A DNA stretch of 64,000 bases from Acidovorax sp. 107. GTDB taxonomy: Bacteria > Pseudomonadota > Gammaproteobacteria > Burkholderiales > Burkholderiaceae_C. The notes under the pieces were generated by a model. That model was not told the origin of the DNA and did not search any database. It saw nothing but the letters and a program-made list of their open reading frames with translations. Every line of letters starts with the position of its first letter. The stretch's first letter is position 1. Location: contig NZ_QBTZ01000001.1 in the NCBI RefSeq assembly GCF_003058055.1, positions 3,180,001-3,244,000 of the forward strand, read 5' to 3'. Shown piece by piece: positions 1 through 9,378 of the stretch. A program made the position numbers and the translations under genes.

Positions 1-2801
1 GAGTAACCGGTGCCAAAGTCGTCGAGCGAAAAACCCACCCCCAGCGTGCGCAGCGCCTGCATCTTGAGGATGCTGTCCTCCACGTCGTGCAGCAGCAGGC
101 TTTCGGTCAGTTCGAGCTTGAGCAGGCGCGGGTTGGCGGCCGCATCGCGCAGCGCGGCCAGCACCTGCTCCACAAAATCGGGCTGGCGGAACTCCTGCGC
201 ACTCACGTTGACGGCCAGCGTCCACGCAGCCGTCGCCGGGGCGGTGGCCCACTGGGCCAGCTGGCGGCAGGCCAGGGCCAGCACCTGGCGGCCCAGGGGC
301 AGGATGAGCCCGGTCTGCTCGGCCAGCGGGATGAAGTCGGCGGGCGAGACCATGCCGCGCTGCGGGTGTTGCCAGCGCACCAGCGCCTCGGCCCCCAGCA
401 GGTGGCCGGTGGCGTCCACCACCGGCTGGTAGTGCAGCAAAAATTCGTTGCGCGCCAACCCCAAGCGGATGTCCCCCTCCAGCGCTGAGCGCGCCGATGC
501 GGCGGCCTGCATGGCGGGGTCGAAAAAGCACAGGGTATTGCGCCCCTGCGCCTTGGCCTGGTACATGGCCAGATCGGCGCGCTTGAGCAGCTCCTGCACG
601 GGCTGCTGCGCGTCCTGGAACAACGCAATGCCGATGCTGGGGGTGCTGTGCATGTCGCAGCCGTCCACCACGTAAGGCTGGTTCAGCGCCACCAGCACCT
701 TCTGGGCCACGGCCTCGGCCTCGGCGGCGGCTTCGACCTCCTGGCCGTGCAGGCCCTGCACCACGACCACAAACTCGTCACCACCCAGCCGCGCCACGGT
801 GTCGGTGGCTCGCACGCAGGCCCCGATGCGTGCGGCCACCTGCACCAGCAGGCGGTCGCCCCACTCGTGGCCCATGGTGTCGTTGATGCCCTTGAAATTG
901 TCCAGGTCCAGGAACAGCAGCGCACCGTGCCGGCCTTCACGGTGGGTGGTGGCCACCGCACGCTCCAGCCGGTCCATGAGCAGGCGGCGGTTGGGCAGGC
1001 CGGTGAGTTCGTCGTAGAACGCCAGGCGCTGGATCTCGGCCTCGGCCAGCTTGCGCTCGGTGATGTCGCGCGCCACGCCCCGGTAGCCGGTAAAGCGGCC
1101 CTCTTCGTCAAAGATGGGCTCGCCGCTGATCGACACCCACACGGGTTTGCCATCCTGGGACAGGCGCTGCATCTCGAAGTCGTGAAAGACCTGGTGCGCC
1201 TCCAGCTGCTCGCGGTGCGCGCGCCATTGCCCTTCCGTGGCGAAGGTGTCAGGCAGCTCCCAGCGGGTCAGGCCATAGTGCATGTCATCCGGCACGCCCT
1301 CGGTGTGGTACGGGTTGCCGTCCAGCCGCACAAAGCGGAACTGGTCGTCCTGCTCCCAGTACCAGTCGGACGACAGGTCCGTCAGGCTGCGCCAGCGCGC
1401 CTCGCTCTGGCGCAAGGCCTCCAGCGTGCTCAGGTAGTCGGTGACATCGGTGAAGGTGCGCACGCGCCCGCCGGGCTCCAGGGCACGGGTGCGCACCTCG
1501 ATGTAGCGGCCCTTGGGCGTGCGCCGCACATAGCTGTCAGGCAAAGGCAACTGGTTGCCGTGGGCCGCGTACTCCGAGGCCACATATTTGCGCGCCATGG
1601 GCTCGATGAGCTGGAAATTGGGACCGAAGTCGCCCCGCTCAGTCTGAAAGCGCACCACCTCTTCCACCAGGGGCTGCGTGGCCAGCAGGCTCTCGGGCAG
1701 GTCCAGCAGCTCCAGGTAGCGCTGGTTGTAGACGCGGATGCGCCCCTCGGCGTCGACGTTGGTGATGCCCTGGGAGATGTTGGCCAGCGTGCCTTCGAGG
1801 GCACCGGTCTTCTCGGCCAGCAGCGCGCTGGTGCGGGCCAGTTCGGCCTCCACATGGCTGCGGGCCAGCGCGGCGCGGCGGGCGGTCTCCAGCTGGCCGA
1901 TCGTGCTCAGCAAGGGCTGCAGAAACTGCACATCGGCATGGGTGTAGCCGCCGCTGCGGTTGGCCAGGCCCACCATGGCCACCAGCTCGCCCGCCGCGTG
2001 AATGGGCAAGCCCAGGTAGGTGTGCAGCGTGGGGTGACCAGGCGGTGTGCCCGCGCTGCGCGGGTCGTGGCTGGCCTCGTTGCTGAGGACCGGCTCGCCC
2101 GTCACCAGCGCAGCGCCCACCAGCGAGTGCAGGTTGTCGAACACCATGCCGTCCTCGGCATGCTCGGCGTAGCGCTGGCGCGAGGCCTCGTCCCAGCTGA
2201 TGTCGGTCATCGCGTGCACCCGCAGATAGGGGTGCCCATCGTCGGCGCGCTGCACCTGCCCCACCAAGCCGAACGCGCTCTGGGTCAGGGTCATCAGCTC
2301 GCTCAGCAGCACCTCAAACGCTGCACGGGGGCCCGAGCTGGCTATGAACATGCCCTGGGCGCGCGAGATGGCTTGCAGCAGCCGGTGCTGGCGTGCGAGC
2401 ATGGCCTCGGCCGCGCGGCGGGCGCGCGCGCTGGAGCTGCGCTCGAGCACCGCCTCGATCTGCGCGGGCAGGGTGAGCAGGTAGTCCAGCGCCGGGTCCT
2501 GCACGGTGAAATCGTCAAACCCGTGGCGCATGGCCTGCGCCGCGTGGGTCTCGGCCCCCATGCGCACGATGATGATGGCCGGAACGCCGTCGAGCAGCTG
2601 CAGCAGGTCAAACGCCGAGCCGTCCATGGTGCGCTGGGCGGCCAGCACGATGTCGGGGCGGTGGCGCAGCAATTGCTCGCGCGCCTCGCTGATCGACTCC
2701 ACCACATCCACGCGCCAACCCGACCAGGGGTCTGCCAGCGCCCCCGCCACTGCCTTCGCGTGGGAGTGATCACTCTCGATCAGCAGAACGGAGATGGGCA
2801 T
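1..2801 (-). CDS. Sensory GGDEF-EAL protein with degenerate receiver, GAF and PAS domains (partial, C-terminus outside window)
   Basis: The reading frame is open from the ATG at 2801 to the window edge, so about 933 residues are visible and the end of the EAL domain is missing. In order it has a receiver-like domain (about 1-120), a GAF domain, two PAS domains, an intact GGDEF motif at 673-677 (diguanylate cyclase active site) and an EAL domain with EAL at 805-807 (c-di-GMP phosphodiesterase). The receiver lacks the phospho-acceptor Asp (Ala-Ala at 54-55) and the conserved Lys (Gln at 101), so it is probably not phosphorylated. The protein is probably cytoplasmic and makes or degrades c-di-GMP. 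Which activity dominates cannot be told. It is divergent from apt. Confidence 0.9.
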   Translation of the reverse strand, partial: MPISVLLIESDHSHAKAVAGALADPWSGWRVDVVESISEAREQLLRHRPDIVLAAQRTMDGSAFDLLQLLDGVPAIIIVRMGAETHAAQAMRHGFDDFTVQDPALDYLLTLPAQIEAVLERSSSARARRAAEAMLARQHRLLQAISRAQGMFIASSGPRAAFEVLLSELMTLTQSAFGLVGQVQRADDGHPYLRVHAMTDISWDEASRQRYAEHAEDGMVFDNLHSLVGAALVTGEPVLSNEASHDPRSAGTPPGHPTLHTYLGLPIHAAGELVAMVGLANRSGGYTHADVQFLQPLLSTIGQLETARRAALARSHVEAELARTSALLAEKTGALEGTLANISQGITNVDAEGRIRVYNQRYLELLDLPESLLATQPLVEEVVRFQTERGDFGPNFQLIEPMARKYVASEYAAHGNQLPLPDSYVRRTPKGRYIEVRTRALEPGGRVRTFTDVTDYLSTLEALRQSEARWRSLTDLSSDWYWEQDDQFRFVRLDGNPYHTEGVPDDMHYGLTRWELPDTFATEGQWRAHREQLEAHQVFHDFEMQRLSQDGKPVWVSISGEPIFDEEGRFTGYRGVARDITERKLAEAEIQRLAFYDELTGLPNRRLLMDRLERAVATTHREGRHGALLFLDLDNFKGINDTMGHEWGDRLLVQVAARIGACVRATDTVARLGGDEFVVVVQGLHGQEVEAAAEAEAVAQKVLVALNQPYVVDGCDMHSTPSIGIALFQDAQQPVQELLKRADLAMYQAKAQGRNTLCFFDPAMQAAASARSALEGDIRLGLARNEFLLHYQPVVDATGHLLGAEALVRWQHPQRGMVSPADFIPLAEQTGLILPLGRQVLALACRQLAQWATAPATAAWTLAVNVSAQEFRQPDFVEQVLAALRDAAANPRLLKLELTESLLLHDVEDSILKMQALRTLGVGFSLDDFGTGY

Positions 2802-3020
2802 GGGCCGATCGTCGGGGAGGTTGGGGCGCCGCAGGCGGCGCGCAGTTTGTAACGCCAGTGAAACACATTATGGCGTCTGGTGCGGGTTCGCGTGTCCGGC
2901 GCGCGGGCTGTTTACACTCTCGCACTTTCCGAGCTTCGCGCCGCCGGCCAGCCCTGGGCGTGCGCACAGGCGCAGGCCCCTGCCCGGGCCTTCCCCCCGT
3001 CATCACTCCCACACCCACCC

Positions 3021-3575
3021 ATGCAGCCCCTCAGCGTCAACCAGTACCTTCGCCAGCACATCCGCACCGTCCCCGACTGGCCCGCGCCCGGCGTGCAGTT
3101 CCGCGACATCACGCCCCTGCTGCAGGACCCGAAAGTGTTCCGCGTGCTGATCGACGCGTTCGTGCACCGCTACATGGACAAGGCGCTGCGCCCCGACGTG
3201 GTGGCAGGCCTGGACGCGCGGGGCTTCATCCTGGGGGCTGTGGTGGCCTACGAGCTGAACGTGGGTTTTGTGCCCATCCGCAAGAAAGGCAAGCTGCCTT
3301 TCACCACGGTGGAGGAAACCTATGAACTGGAATACGGCAGCGCCACGGTGGAGCTGCACACCGACGCCGTGAAGGCCGGTGACCGCGTGCTGCTGATCGA
3401 CGACCTGATCGCCACCGGCGGGACCATGATGGCTGGCAAGAAGCTGCTGGAAAAGCTGGGTGCCACGGTCACTGAGGGCGCCGCCATCGTGGACCTGCCC
3501 GAGCTCGGCGGCTCACAGCGGCTGCGCGAATCAGGCCTGCCGCTGTTCACGCTGGTGGACTTTGCAGGCCACTGA
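3021..3575 (+). CDS. apt: Adenine phosphoribosyltransferase
   Basis: Purine salvage enzyme that converts adenine and PRPP to AMP and pyrophosphate in the cytoplasm. The 184-residue product carries the PRPP-binding signature [13 protein letters not shown] at 123-135 and the N-terminal [12 protein letters not shown] stretch typical of Apt. The frame is open further upstream, but the family always begins close to this ATG, and the upstream extension is Arg/Ala-rich with no homology expected. Length matches the family (about 170-185). The divergent GGDEF-EAL gene begins 219 bases upstream. The downstream gene is convergent. Confidence 0.97.
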   Translation: MQPLSVNQYLRQHIRTVPDWPAPGVQFRDITPLLQDPKVFRVLIDAFVHRYMDKALRPDVVAGLDARGFILGAVVAYELNVGFVPIRKKGKLPFTTVEETYELEYGSATVELHTDAVKAGDRVLLIDDLIATGGTMMAGKKLLEKLGATVTEGAAIVDLPELGGSQRLRESGLPLFTLVDFAGH

Positions 3576-3634
3576 TACTGCGGACGACTTGGGGACGCAA
3601 GCCCGGCCACGCCCAGCACGCCCCTGTCTCATCC

Positions 3635-4597
3635 CTAGTTGAGTTCACCGTACTGGGTGCTGCTCAGATCGGGGGCCTGGCCGTCGGCACCAGGCATCTC
3701 GGTGTCCTCAAAACCTGTGGGCTGCGACGGCGGCAGCAGTGGGCCGGAGCGCACAGGCACGCCCGGTCTGGCAGCCGCCGCCGGGGCAGCCGATGACCCC
3801 GCCGCATTGGCCAGCGCGCGCTTGAAAGCGGCCACCTCGTCGGCCTCGATGGGTTCAAAGCGGGCAGAAGATGGGGGCCGTGCGGCGGCCAGTGGTGCGG
3901 ATGCGGGCACCAGAGGCGCAGGGGCCGATACCGCGGCGAGCGGACGGCGCGCCGCCAGCGGGGCCGGAGCAGGCGCAGAAGGGGTCAGTGGAGCAGGAGC
4001 GGTCGCAGCGGGGCGTGCGCCAGCCAACGGGGCAGGCGATGGAGCCAGGGGCGCAGGGGCAGTGGCCGCTGCTGCTGGCGGACGGCGCACCGCCGTGGAT
4101 ACCGCCTGCAACGGCAGCGCCGCGCCTTGGGGCGCCACGCCCTTTTGTGGAATACCCACCGCCACGTGGTCGTTGATGCGCCAGTACACGGCCGTCACCA
4201 GGATGTCGTAGCGGGTCTTGGCCGTCTGGGCGATGAGCGCCTCGATCTCGCTCAGACGCACCGTCTCGCCGCCGTATTCGCGGGCCAAGTCCATCATCAC
4301 CAGGAACTGGCGGCCGCGCTGGTCAAGCGACAGCACCTTGAATTTGTAGCTGGCCGACAGCACGCCAGCGCGCACCATGGCGTCGCGCACCACCGTGTAG
4401 AGCAGCTCGCGGCGCTCCATGCGCTCGTTCTTGCGGTTGGCGGCGTGCTCAGGCGGCTGGGGTTCCACCAGCGGCTTGCCCTGGCGCCCGGTTTGCAGGG
4501 GCACGGTGGCGTCGGCGTTGAACAGGCCGGAGGGCTCGGCCGCTGCGCGGGGCTTGGCGGGGGCGGGTTTGCGGCTGAACCAGCTGAACAGGGACAT
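3635..4597 (-). CDS. Hypothetical protein with Ala/Pro-rich middle region
   Basis: A 320-residue protein not assigned to a named family. The ATG at 4597 begins MSLFSWFSRKP, a short aromatic then basic start that is not a convincing signal peptide. Residues about 55-145 look like a folded domain (RMERRELLYTVVRDAMVRAG, then a stretch with DILVTAVYWRINDHVAVGIP). Residues about 150-260 are low-complexity Ala/Pro repeats of the type APAPLA. The tail is acidic and ends in STQYGELN. The same frame stays open upstream, where it overlaps the neighbouring cyclic-nucleotide-binding gene, so the internal ATG is preferred. That neighbour ends at 4708, about 110 bases before this start, in the same direction. 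Confidence 0.75.
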   Translation of the reverse strand: MSLFSWFSRKPAPAKPRAAAEPSGLFNADATVPLQTGRQGKPLVEPQPPEHAANRKNERMERRELLYTVVRDAMVRAGVLSASYKFKVLSLDQRGRQFLVMMDLAREYGGETVRLSEIEALIAQTAKTRYDILVTAVYWRINDHVAVGIPQKGVAPQGAALPLQAVSTAVRRPPAAAATAPAPLAPSPAPLAGARPAATAPAPLTPSAPAPAPLAARRPLAAVSAPAPLVPASAPLAAARPPSSARFEPIEADEVAAFKRALANAAGSSAAPAAAARPGVPVRSGPLLPPSQPTGFEDTEMPGADGQAPDLSSTQYGELN

Positions 4598-4707
4598 GGC
4601 TTGCTTTCTTCGGATGGTGCCCGGACAAAATCCAAATCGAGTGTACCGCGCCATCCCCCTGCAGAAGATGGAAGAAGCCCAAGGGAACCCCCGACGGGGG
4701 CAGCCTG

Positions 4708-5199
4708 TCAGGTGGCCGCAACGCGGCGGCGGCGATTGCCCAGGCGCTTGGCCAGCACGGCCCCTGCCGCCATGGCCAGGCCCAGGGCAATGGCAGGCTG
4801 GCGGTTGGTCAGCTCGGTGAAGCGGATGGCCGTGAGGCTCCAGAGTTTGCAAGGAGCGCTGGCCTGCACGGTGGCGCTGCGCGCGCGGTGCGAGAAGAAA
4901 GCGCCTTCACCCACTACCGACCCCGCGCCCACAATCGCCAGGCGCAAGCGCTCTTTTTCGTCCTGGTAGTGCACGCTCAGGCTGCCACTTTCGACCAGAT
5001 ACAGCGTGCGGTCCGTGGCACCCTGGCTGAACAGCACCTGCCCTGCGGGCAGCACCACGGGCAGCAGGTAGGACGACAGCACCTCCCACTGGGCTGCCGT
5101 CAGCGGGTTGGTCATGCTGTCCTCCGCCGTGGTCTGGGCAATGGCGTCGATCAGACCTTTGAGGTCCACCTTGGAGGCAACGGGCATGGGAACATTCAT
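4708..5199 (-). CDS. Cyclic nucleotide-binding domain protein (Crp/Fnr-like sensor, no HTH)
   Basis: The 163-residue product has a single cupin-like cNMP-binding domain (about 30-140) with the hallmarks LPAGQVLFSQGA, LYLVESGSLSVHY and VGEGAFFSHRARSATVQA, the last corresponding to the phosphate-binding cassette. No helix-turn-helix follows. The C-terminus instead holds a hydrophobic Ala/Leu stretch and a basic tail (AKRLGNRRRRVAAT), so it is not a complete transcription factor. It may be a stand-alone ligand sensor or be weakly membrane-associated. A GC-rich hairpin follows the stop at about 4688-4700. The next gene in the same direction is the Ala/Pro-rich unknown protein. Confidence 0.85.
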   Translation of the reverse strand: MNVPMPVASKVDLKGLIDAIAQTTAEDSMTNPLTAAQWEVLSSYLLPVVLPAGQVLFSQGATDRTLYLVESGSLSVHYQDEKERLRLAIVGAGSVVGEGAFFSHRARSATVQASAPCKLWSLTAIRFTELTNRQPAIALGLAMAAGAVLAKRLGNRRRRVAAT

Positions 5200-5280
5200 G
5201 GTCCGCCGAAAGTAACCCTGTTACAGATCGGACACAAGCGCTGTTTACGTCCGTTTACAAGATAGGGCGACCAACGGTCG

Positions 5281-6702
5281 CTATTTGCCGATGCAGAAGC
5301 TGGAGAAGATCACCCCGAGCAGGTCGTCCGAGGTGAACTCGCCGGTGATGGCGCTCAGCGCGTTCTGCGCCAGCCGCAGTTCCTCGGCCAGCAGGTCCAG
5401 CGCCGGGCCCTGGGCCTGCAGCTGGTCAGCGGCCTCCTGCAGGTGTGACGACACCGCCTGCAGCGCCTGCACGTGCCGCGCGCGGGCGATGTAGATGCCC
5501 TCGGGCGCCGACTGCCAGCCCGCCACGTCCAGCAGCAGCCTCCGCAAGCCGTCCAGCCCCTGACCGGTGCGGGCCGACAGGTGCACCGCCGGGCGCCCGG
5601 CGCTGACGGAGGAGGCAACACCCGCCGCGCAGTCCAGCTTGTTCCAGACATCGATCACGGGAATGTTCTTGGGCAGTTTTTGCCCCAAGGCGCTTTCGAT
5701 ATCTGCGTCGGCAGCTACATATTCAGGAGCATTCTGCCGCGACAAGTCGTGCAGGAACAGCACGGCGTCTGCCCCCGCGATCTCGTCCCAGGCGCGGGCG
5801 ATGCCGATGCGCTCGACCTCGTCGCTGCTGTCGCGCAGGCCGGCGGTGTCGATGATGTGCAGGGGCACCCCCTCGATCTGGATGGTCTGCTGCACCTTGT
5901 CGCGCGTGGTGCCTGCGATGGGCGTGACGATGGCCAGCTCGGCCCCCGCCAGCGCATTGAGCAGGGAGCTTTTGCCAGCATTGGGCTGCCCGGCGATGAC
6001 CACCTTGATGCCCTCGCGCAGCAGCGCCCCCTGGCGCGCGCGCTGCATCACCGAGGCCAGGGTTTGCTGCAAGTTCGATAGCTGCCCATGCGCATCGGCC
6101 TTGCGCAGGAAGTCGATTTCTTCTTCAGGGAAGTCCAGCGTGGCCTCCACCAGCATGCGCAGGTGGATGAGCGCATCGCGCAAGCTGTGGATTTCTGCGG
6201 AGAACGCGCCCGTCAGCGAGCGGCTGGCGCTGCGGGCTGCGGCCTCGGTGCTGGCGTCGATCAGGTCGGCAATCGCCTCGGCCTGGGCGAGGTCGATCTT
6301 GTCGTTGAGGAAGGCGCGTTCGGTGAACTCCCCGGGCTGGGCCACGCGCAGGCCCGACAGGCAGGGCTGGCCGGTGGCCGGGTCCGTGGCGGTGCCCGCC
6401 TCCAGGCAGCGCGCCAGCAGCAGCTGCAGCACCACGGGGCCACCGTGGGCCTGCAGCTCCAGCACATCCTCGCCGGTGTAGCTGTGCGGGCCGGGGAAGT
6501 ACAACGCCAACCCCTGGTCGATGGCCTGGCCCTGCGCGTCGCGAAAGGGCAGGTAGGTGGCCTCGCGGGGCTTGAGGGTGCGACCGCACAGCGCCTGCAC
6601 CAGGGCCTCCAGCCCTTTGCCCGACACCCGCACGATGCCGACGGCCCCACGGCCGGGGGCAGTGGCGATGGCAACGATGGGGTCGTGGTGGCGGGCGAGC
6701 AT
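5281..6702 (-). CDS. mnmE: tRNA modification GTPase MnmE
   Basis: With MnmG it installs the carboxymethylaminomethyl (or aminomethyl) group at wobble uridine 34 of certain tRNAs. The 473-residue protein shows the N-terminal folate-binding domain, then the G domain: G1 GQPNAGKS at 238-245, G2 GTTRD at 264-268, G3 DTAG at 285-288 and G4 NKLD at 354-357. It ends in the diagnostic CIGK (470-473), whose Cys is conserved in the family. It is the last gene of the rpmH-rnpA-yidD-yidC-mnmE block, after a terminator that follows yidC, so it may have its own promoter. Residues about 322-340 vary between species; see findings. Confidence 0.98.
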   Translation of the reverse strand: MLARHHDPIVAIATAPGRGAVGIVRVSGKGLEALVQALCGRTLKPREATYLPFRDAQGQAIDQGLALYFPGPHSYTGEDVLELQAHGGPVVLQLLLARCLEAGTATDPATGQPCLSGLRVAQPGEFTERAFLNDKIDLAQAEAIADLIDASTEAAARSASRSLTGAFSAEIHSLRDALIHLRMLVEATLDFPEEEIDFLRKADAHGQLSNLQQTLASVMQRARQGALLREGIKVVIAGQPNAGKSSLLNALAGAELAIVTPIAGTTRDKVQQTIQIEGVPLHIIDTAGLRDSSDEVERIGIARAWDEIAGADAVLFLHDLSRQNAPEYVAADADIESALGQKLPKNIPVIDVWNKLDCAAGVASSVSAGRPAVHLSARTGQGLDGLRRLLLDVAGWQSAPEGIYIARARHVQALQAVSSHLQEAADQLQAQGPALDLLAEELRLAQNALSAITGEFTSDDLLGVIFSSFCIGK

Positions 6703-6728
6703 GGGCAGGGACTTTACAAGGTGGACGG

Positions 6729-6753
6729 AAAAAAGGCCGCTTGCGCGGCCTTT
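6729..6753 (-). terminator. Rho-independent terminator after yidC
   Basis: Read on the minus strand, a 9-bp perfect stem (AAAGGCCGC / GCGGCCTTT, arms at 6745-6753 and 6732-6740) with a 4-base loop runs into a T-rich tract ending TTTTTTTCC. It lies 40 bases after the yidC stop codon and before mnmE. Confidence 0.85.
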
Positions 6754-6793
6754 GGGGGGTCAGTTCGTGGATGTCAGCGTTGCCGCTGCGGCA

Positions 6794-8500
6794 TCACTTG
6801 AACTTGGGCAGATTGAACTGCGGTGGCACGCCCATGCGGGTGTTGATGATCCACTGCTGCGCAATCGACAGAATGTTGTTCGTCAGCCAGTACAGCACCA
6901 GGCCGGCCGGGAAGAAGAAGAACATCACGCTGAAGATCAGCGGCATGAACCACATCATCTTGGCCTGCATCGGGTCTGGCGGCGCGGGGTTCAGGGCCGT
7001 CTGCAGCAGCGAGCTGGCCGTCATCAGCAGGGGCAGGATGAAGAATGGATCCGGCGCGGAGAGGTCGTGGATCCAGCCGATCCAGGGCGCATTGCGCATC
7101 TCGACGCTGGACAGCAGCACCCAGTACAGCGCGATGAACACAGGGATCTGGATCATGATGGGGAAGCAGCCGCCCATGGGGTTGACCTTTTCCTCGCGGT
7201 AGATGCGCATCATCTCCTGCTGCATCTGCTGAGGCTTGTCCTTCAGGCGCTCACGCATCTCCGTGATCTTGGGGTTGATGGCCTTCATCTTGGCCATGCT
7301 GGCGTAGGCCTTGGCGTTCAGCCAGTAGAAAGCGATCTTCAGCAGCAGCACCAGCGCCACGATGGACCAGCCCCAGTTGTTCAAGAGTTTGTGCAGCTGA
7401 TCGAGCAGCCAGTACAGCGGCTTGGACAGGATGGTGAGCCAGCCGTAGTCCTTGACCAGTTCCAGGCCGGGGTACAGCTTTTCCATCATGGTCTCGACCT
7501 GCGGGCCGGCGAACAGGCGCGCGTCGACGGTCTTGGTGGCGCCCGGCTCGATGGTGCCCAGCGAGGTCAGCATGCCCACCGAGTACAGGTTGGTGTCCAC
7601 CTTGCGAACGAAGGGCTCGCGCTGCACGCCATCCGCCAGCAGCCAGGCCGTGGCGAAGTAATGCTGGACCATGGCTGCATAGCCATTGGCAGAGTCCTTG
7701 GGGATGTCGATCTTGCCGCTTTCGATGTCCTTGAACTCGATCTTCTGGTACTTCTTGGCTTCGGTGAAGACCGCTGGGCCCGTGAAGGTGGAGTAGAACG
7801 AGGACTCGCCGGGCGGCTTGTTGCCGTCACGCACCAGCTGCAGGTACAGCTGGGGCGACACGGCAGCACTACCGGTGTTCACGATCTCGTGCTTGACGGC
7901 GATGTCATAGGCGCCGCGCTTGATGGTCCAGGTCTTGACCAGCTTCACGCCACCTTGGTCGGGCGACTCGAAACGGATGCTCAGCTCGTCCTGCCCGTCC
8001 TTGAGTTCACGCGGGCCGGGCACGGCCGTCATCGCCGTCTTGTGCGTGGGGAAGGTACCGCCCACCAGGCCCGTCTGCGCCACGTAGACGCGCTGCGCGC
8101 TCTCGTCCAGCAGCAGGAAGTTGCGGGTCTTGTCGGTCATGTCGGCGTGCTTGAGCAGCTCGGCCTGCGTGAGCGAGCCGCCTTCACTGTCGAACACCAG
8201 ACGGTACAGGTCGGTCTTGACTTCGATGCGCTCACGCTTGGCGGGCGCGGCCGCTGGCGTCGGCTGGCCGGGCACCGCTGCTGCGCCTTGAGCAACCGCA
8301 GTGGCTGCGGGCACGCTGGTGGCGGGCACGCTGGCTGCCCCGGTCGCGCTGGAAGCAGCACCGGCAGCGGGCGCCGTCACTGCAGGCGTGGTGGGGAAAA
8401 AGGTGGCCTTGTTGCCGTTGTGCAACTGCCACTTGTCCCACAGCAAAACCATGGAAAAGCCAAAAATCACCCACAGGATGGTGCGGCGAATGTCGTTCAT
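6794..8500 (-). CDS. yidC: Membrane protein insertase YidC
   Basis: Inner-membrane insertase that works with the Sec translocon or alone to insert and fold membrane proteins. The 568-residue product begins with one transmembrane helix (TILWVIFGFSMVLLWDKW), then an Ala/Thr-rich linker and a large periplasmic domain (about 95-340). A C-terminal core of about five helices follows (from about 360), including NNWGWSIVALVLLLKIAFYW and PVFIALYWVLLSSVEMRNAP. Length and layout match the Gram-negative family. Its start overlaps the yidD stop by 4 bases (8497-8500), which suggests translational coupling. Confidence 0.98.
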   Translation of the reverse strand: MNDIRRTILWVIFGFSMVLLWDKWQLHNGNKATFFPTTPAVTAPAAGAASSATGAASVPATSVPAATAVAQGAAAVPGQPTPAAAPAKRERIEVKTDLYRLVFDSEGGSLTQAELLKHADMTDKTRNFLLLDESAQRVYVAQTGLVGGTFPTHKTAMTAVPGPRELKDGQDELSIRFESPDQGGVKLVKTWTIKRGAYDIAVKHEIVNTGSAAVSPQLYLQLVRDGNKPPGESSFYSTFTGPAVFTEAKKYQKIEFKDIESGKIDIPKDSANGYAAMVQHYFATAWLLADGVQREPFVRKVDTNLYSVGMLTSLGTIEPGATKTVDARLFAGPQVETMMEKLYPGLELVKDYGWLTILSKPLYWLLDQLHKLLNNWGWSIVALVLLLKIAFYWLNAKAYASMAKMKAINPKITEMRERLKDKPQQMQQEMMRIYREEKVNPMGGCFPIMIQIPVFIALYWVLLSSVEMRNAPWIGWIHDLSAPDPFFILPLLMTASSLLQTALNPAPPDPMQAKMMWFMPLIFSVMFFFFPAGLVLYWLTNNILSIAQQWIINTRMGVPPQFNLPKFK

Positions 8501-8790
8501 GAAGACTTCTTTGGTGAGGATGATTGGGTGGTGGACGGATGACGCCGCGAAAAAAGCCGCATGCTGCGCGGCAGATCTTGCGGGACCGGATCGTGGCCCC
8601 CGTCACACCAAGGGTGGCAGCGTACCAGCCTGCGCACCGTGAGATAACTGCCTGTCAGAGCGCCGTGCTGCTCCAGCGCCTGCAGCGAATAGACCGAGCA
8701 GGTCGGCTCAAAGCGGCAGGCCGAGCCCAGCCAGGGGCTGAGGAACAACCGATAGCCTTTGACCACGCCGATCAGCAGGCGCTGCATCAT
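8497..8790 (-). CDS. yidD: Membrane protein insertion efficiency factor YidD
   Basis: A small protein (97 residues) of the YidD family, which associates with the inner membrane and helps YidC-dependent insertion. Diagnostic stretches are LLIGVVKGYRLFLSPWLG, CRFEPTCSVYSLQALEQHG and RLVRCHPWCDGGHDPVP, with the conserved Cys residues. The C-terminal tail is longer and more basic than usual. It overlaps rnpA upstream (8787-8790) and yidC downstream (8497-8500), so the three genes are almost certainly one transcript. Confidence 0.96.
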   Translation of the reverse strand: MMQRLLIGVVKGYRLFLSPWLGSACRFEPTCSVYSLQALEQHGALTGSYLTVRRLVRCHPWCDGGHDPVPQDLPRSMRLFSRRHPSTTQSSSPKKSS

Positions 8791-9305
8791 GGGGCGGTCA
8801 CCGGCTCTGCCACCGGCGGCACAGGTGCGGCAGCTGGAGTGGCTGAGGCCACTGCAGCGCCCGCATGCCGGGTGGCGTACCCGAACAGCTGCAGCAGCTC
8901 CGTGCGCACCGCCTGCTTGAGCTGGTCGGACGTGGCGCTCACAAACTGCTTGCGATCAAACGCCGAACGCAGGCGCACCACATGGGCGGCCTGCGGCAAA
9001 CGCGCCTCAAACATGGCGCCCACGGTGTAAATCTGCCGCTTGATAGCGTTGCGCGTCACGGCGCGGCGCGCCCAGCGCTTGGGCACCATGGCACCCAGCC
9101 AGACGCCAGGAACGACAAACAGGGCCTGCGGCCCTTGCGTGTGCTGCAAGGAGCCGGGCCCTGTGGGTGCAACAGCAGCGGTTTGGCTAGCTGCAGCGCC
9201 ATTGGCATCGAGTACCAAGCGGTGCAACGCAAAATGCGCCGTGCGGGAGACAGTGCCTCCCGCCATGGCAGCCTGGAACTGCGGCCGGGTTTTTAGCCTG
9301 TGCAT
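8787..9305 (-). CDS. rnpA: Ribonuclease P protein component
   Basis: Protein subunit of RNase P, which matures tRNA 5' ends. The RNR motif is present (RWARRAVTRNAIKRQIY), as is the N-terminal MHRLKTRPQFQAAMAGG. The ATG at 9305 is chosen because the family starts here; the open frame extends upstream, but that part is unrelated and approaches rpmH. At 172 residues it is longer than the usual 110-130. There is an Ala/Gly/Thr-rich insertion of about 25 residues before the ALFVVPGVWLGAMVPKRW strand, and an Ala/Pro/Val-rich tail of about 30 residues. These extensions are probably unstructured. It overlaps yidD by 4 bases. Confidence 0.95.
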   Translation of the reverse strand: MHRLKTRPQFQAAMAGGTVSRTAHFALHRLVLDANGAAASQTAAVAPTGPGSLQHTQGPQALFVVPGVWLGAMVPKRWARRAVTRNAIKRQIYTVGAMFEARLPQAAHVVRLRSAFDRKQFVSATSDQLKQAVRTELLQLFGYATRHAGAAVASATPAAAPVPPVAEPVTAP

Positions 9306-9378
9306 GCAAGCGCCCCGTTTGGAACCTGGCGGTACAAACCGGGAACAGGCGGGGAGCAGGCCGTAGACCGTAACGGCC

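Noticed and set aside
648..2852. A 734-codon open frame on the plus strand opposite the GGDEF-EAL gene
   Set aside because: The composition (His/Gln/Val/Gly-rich) is typical of an antisense shadow, and the opposite strand encodes clear PAS, GGDEF and EAL motifs.
4688..4700. CCCCCGACGGGGG hairpin after the cNMP-binding gene as a terminator
   Set aside because: The stem is only 5 bp and is followed by just two T on the minus strand, so it is too weak to call.
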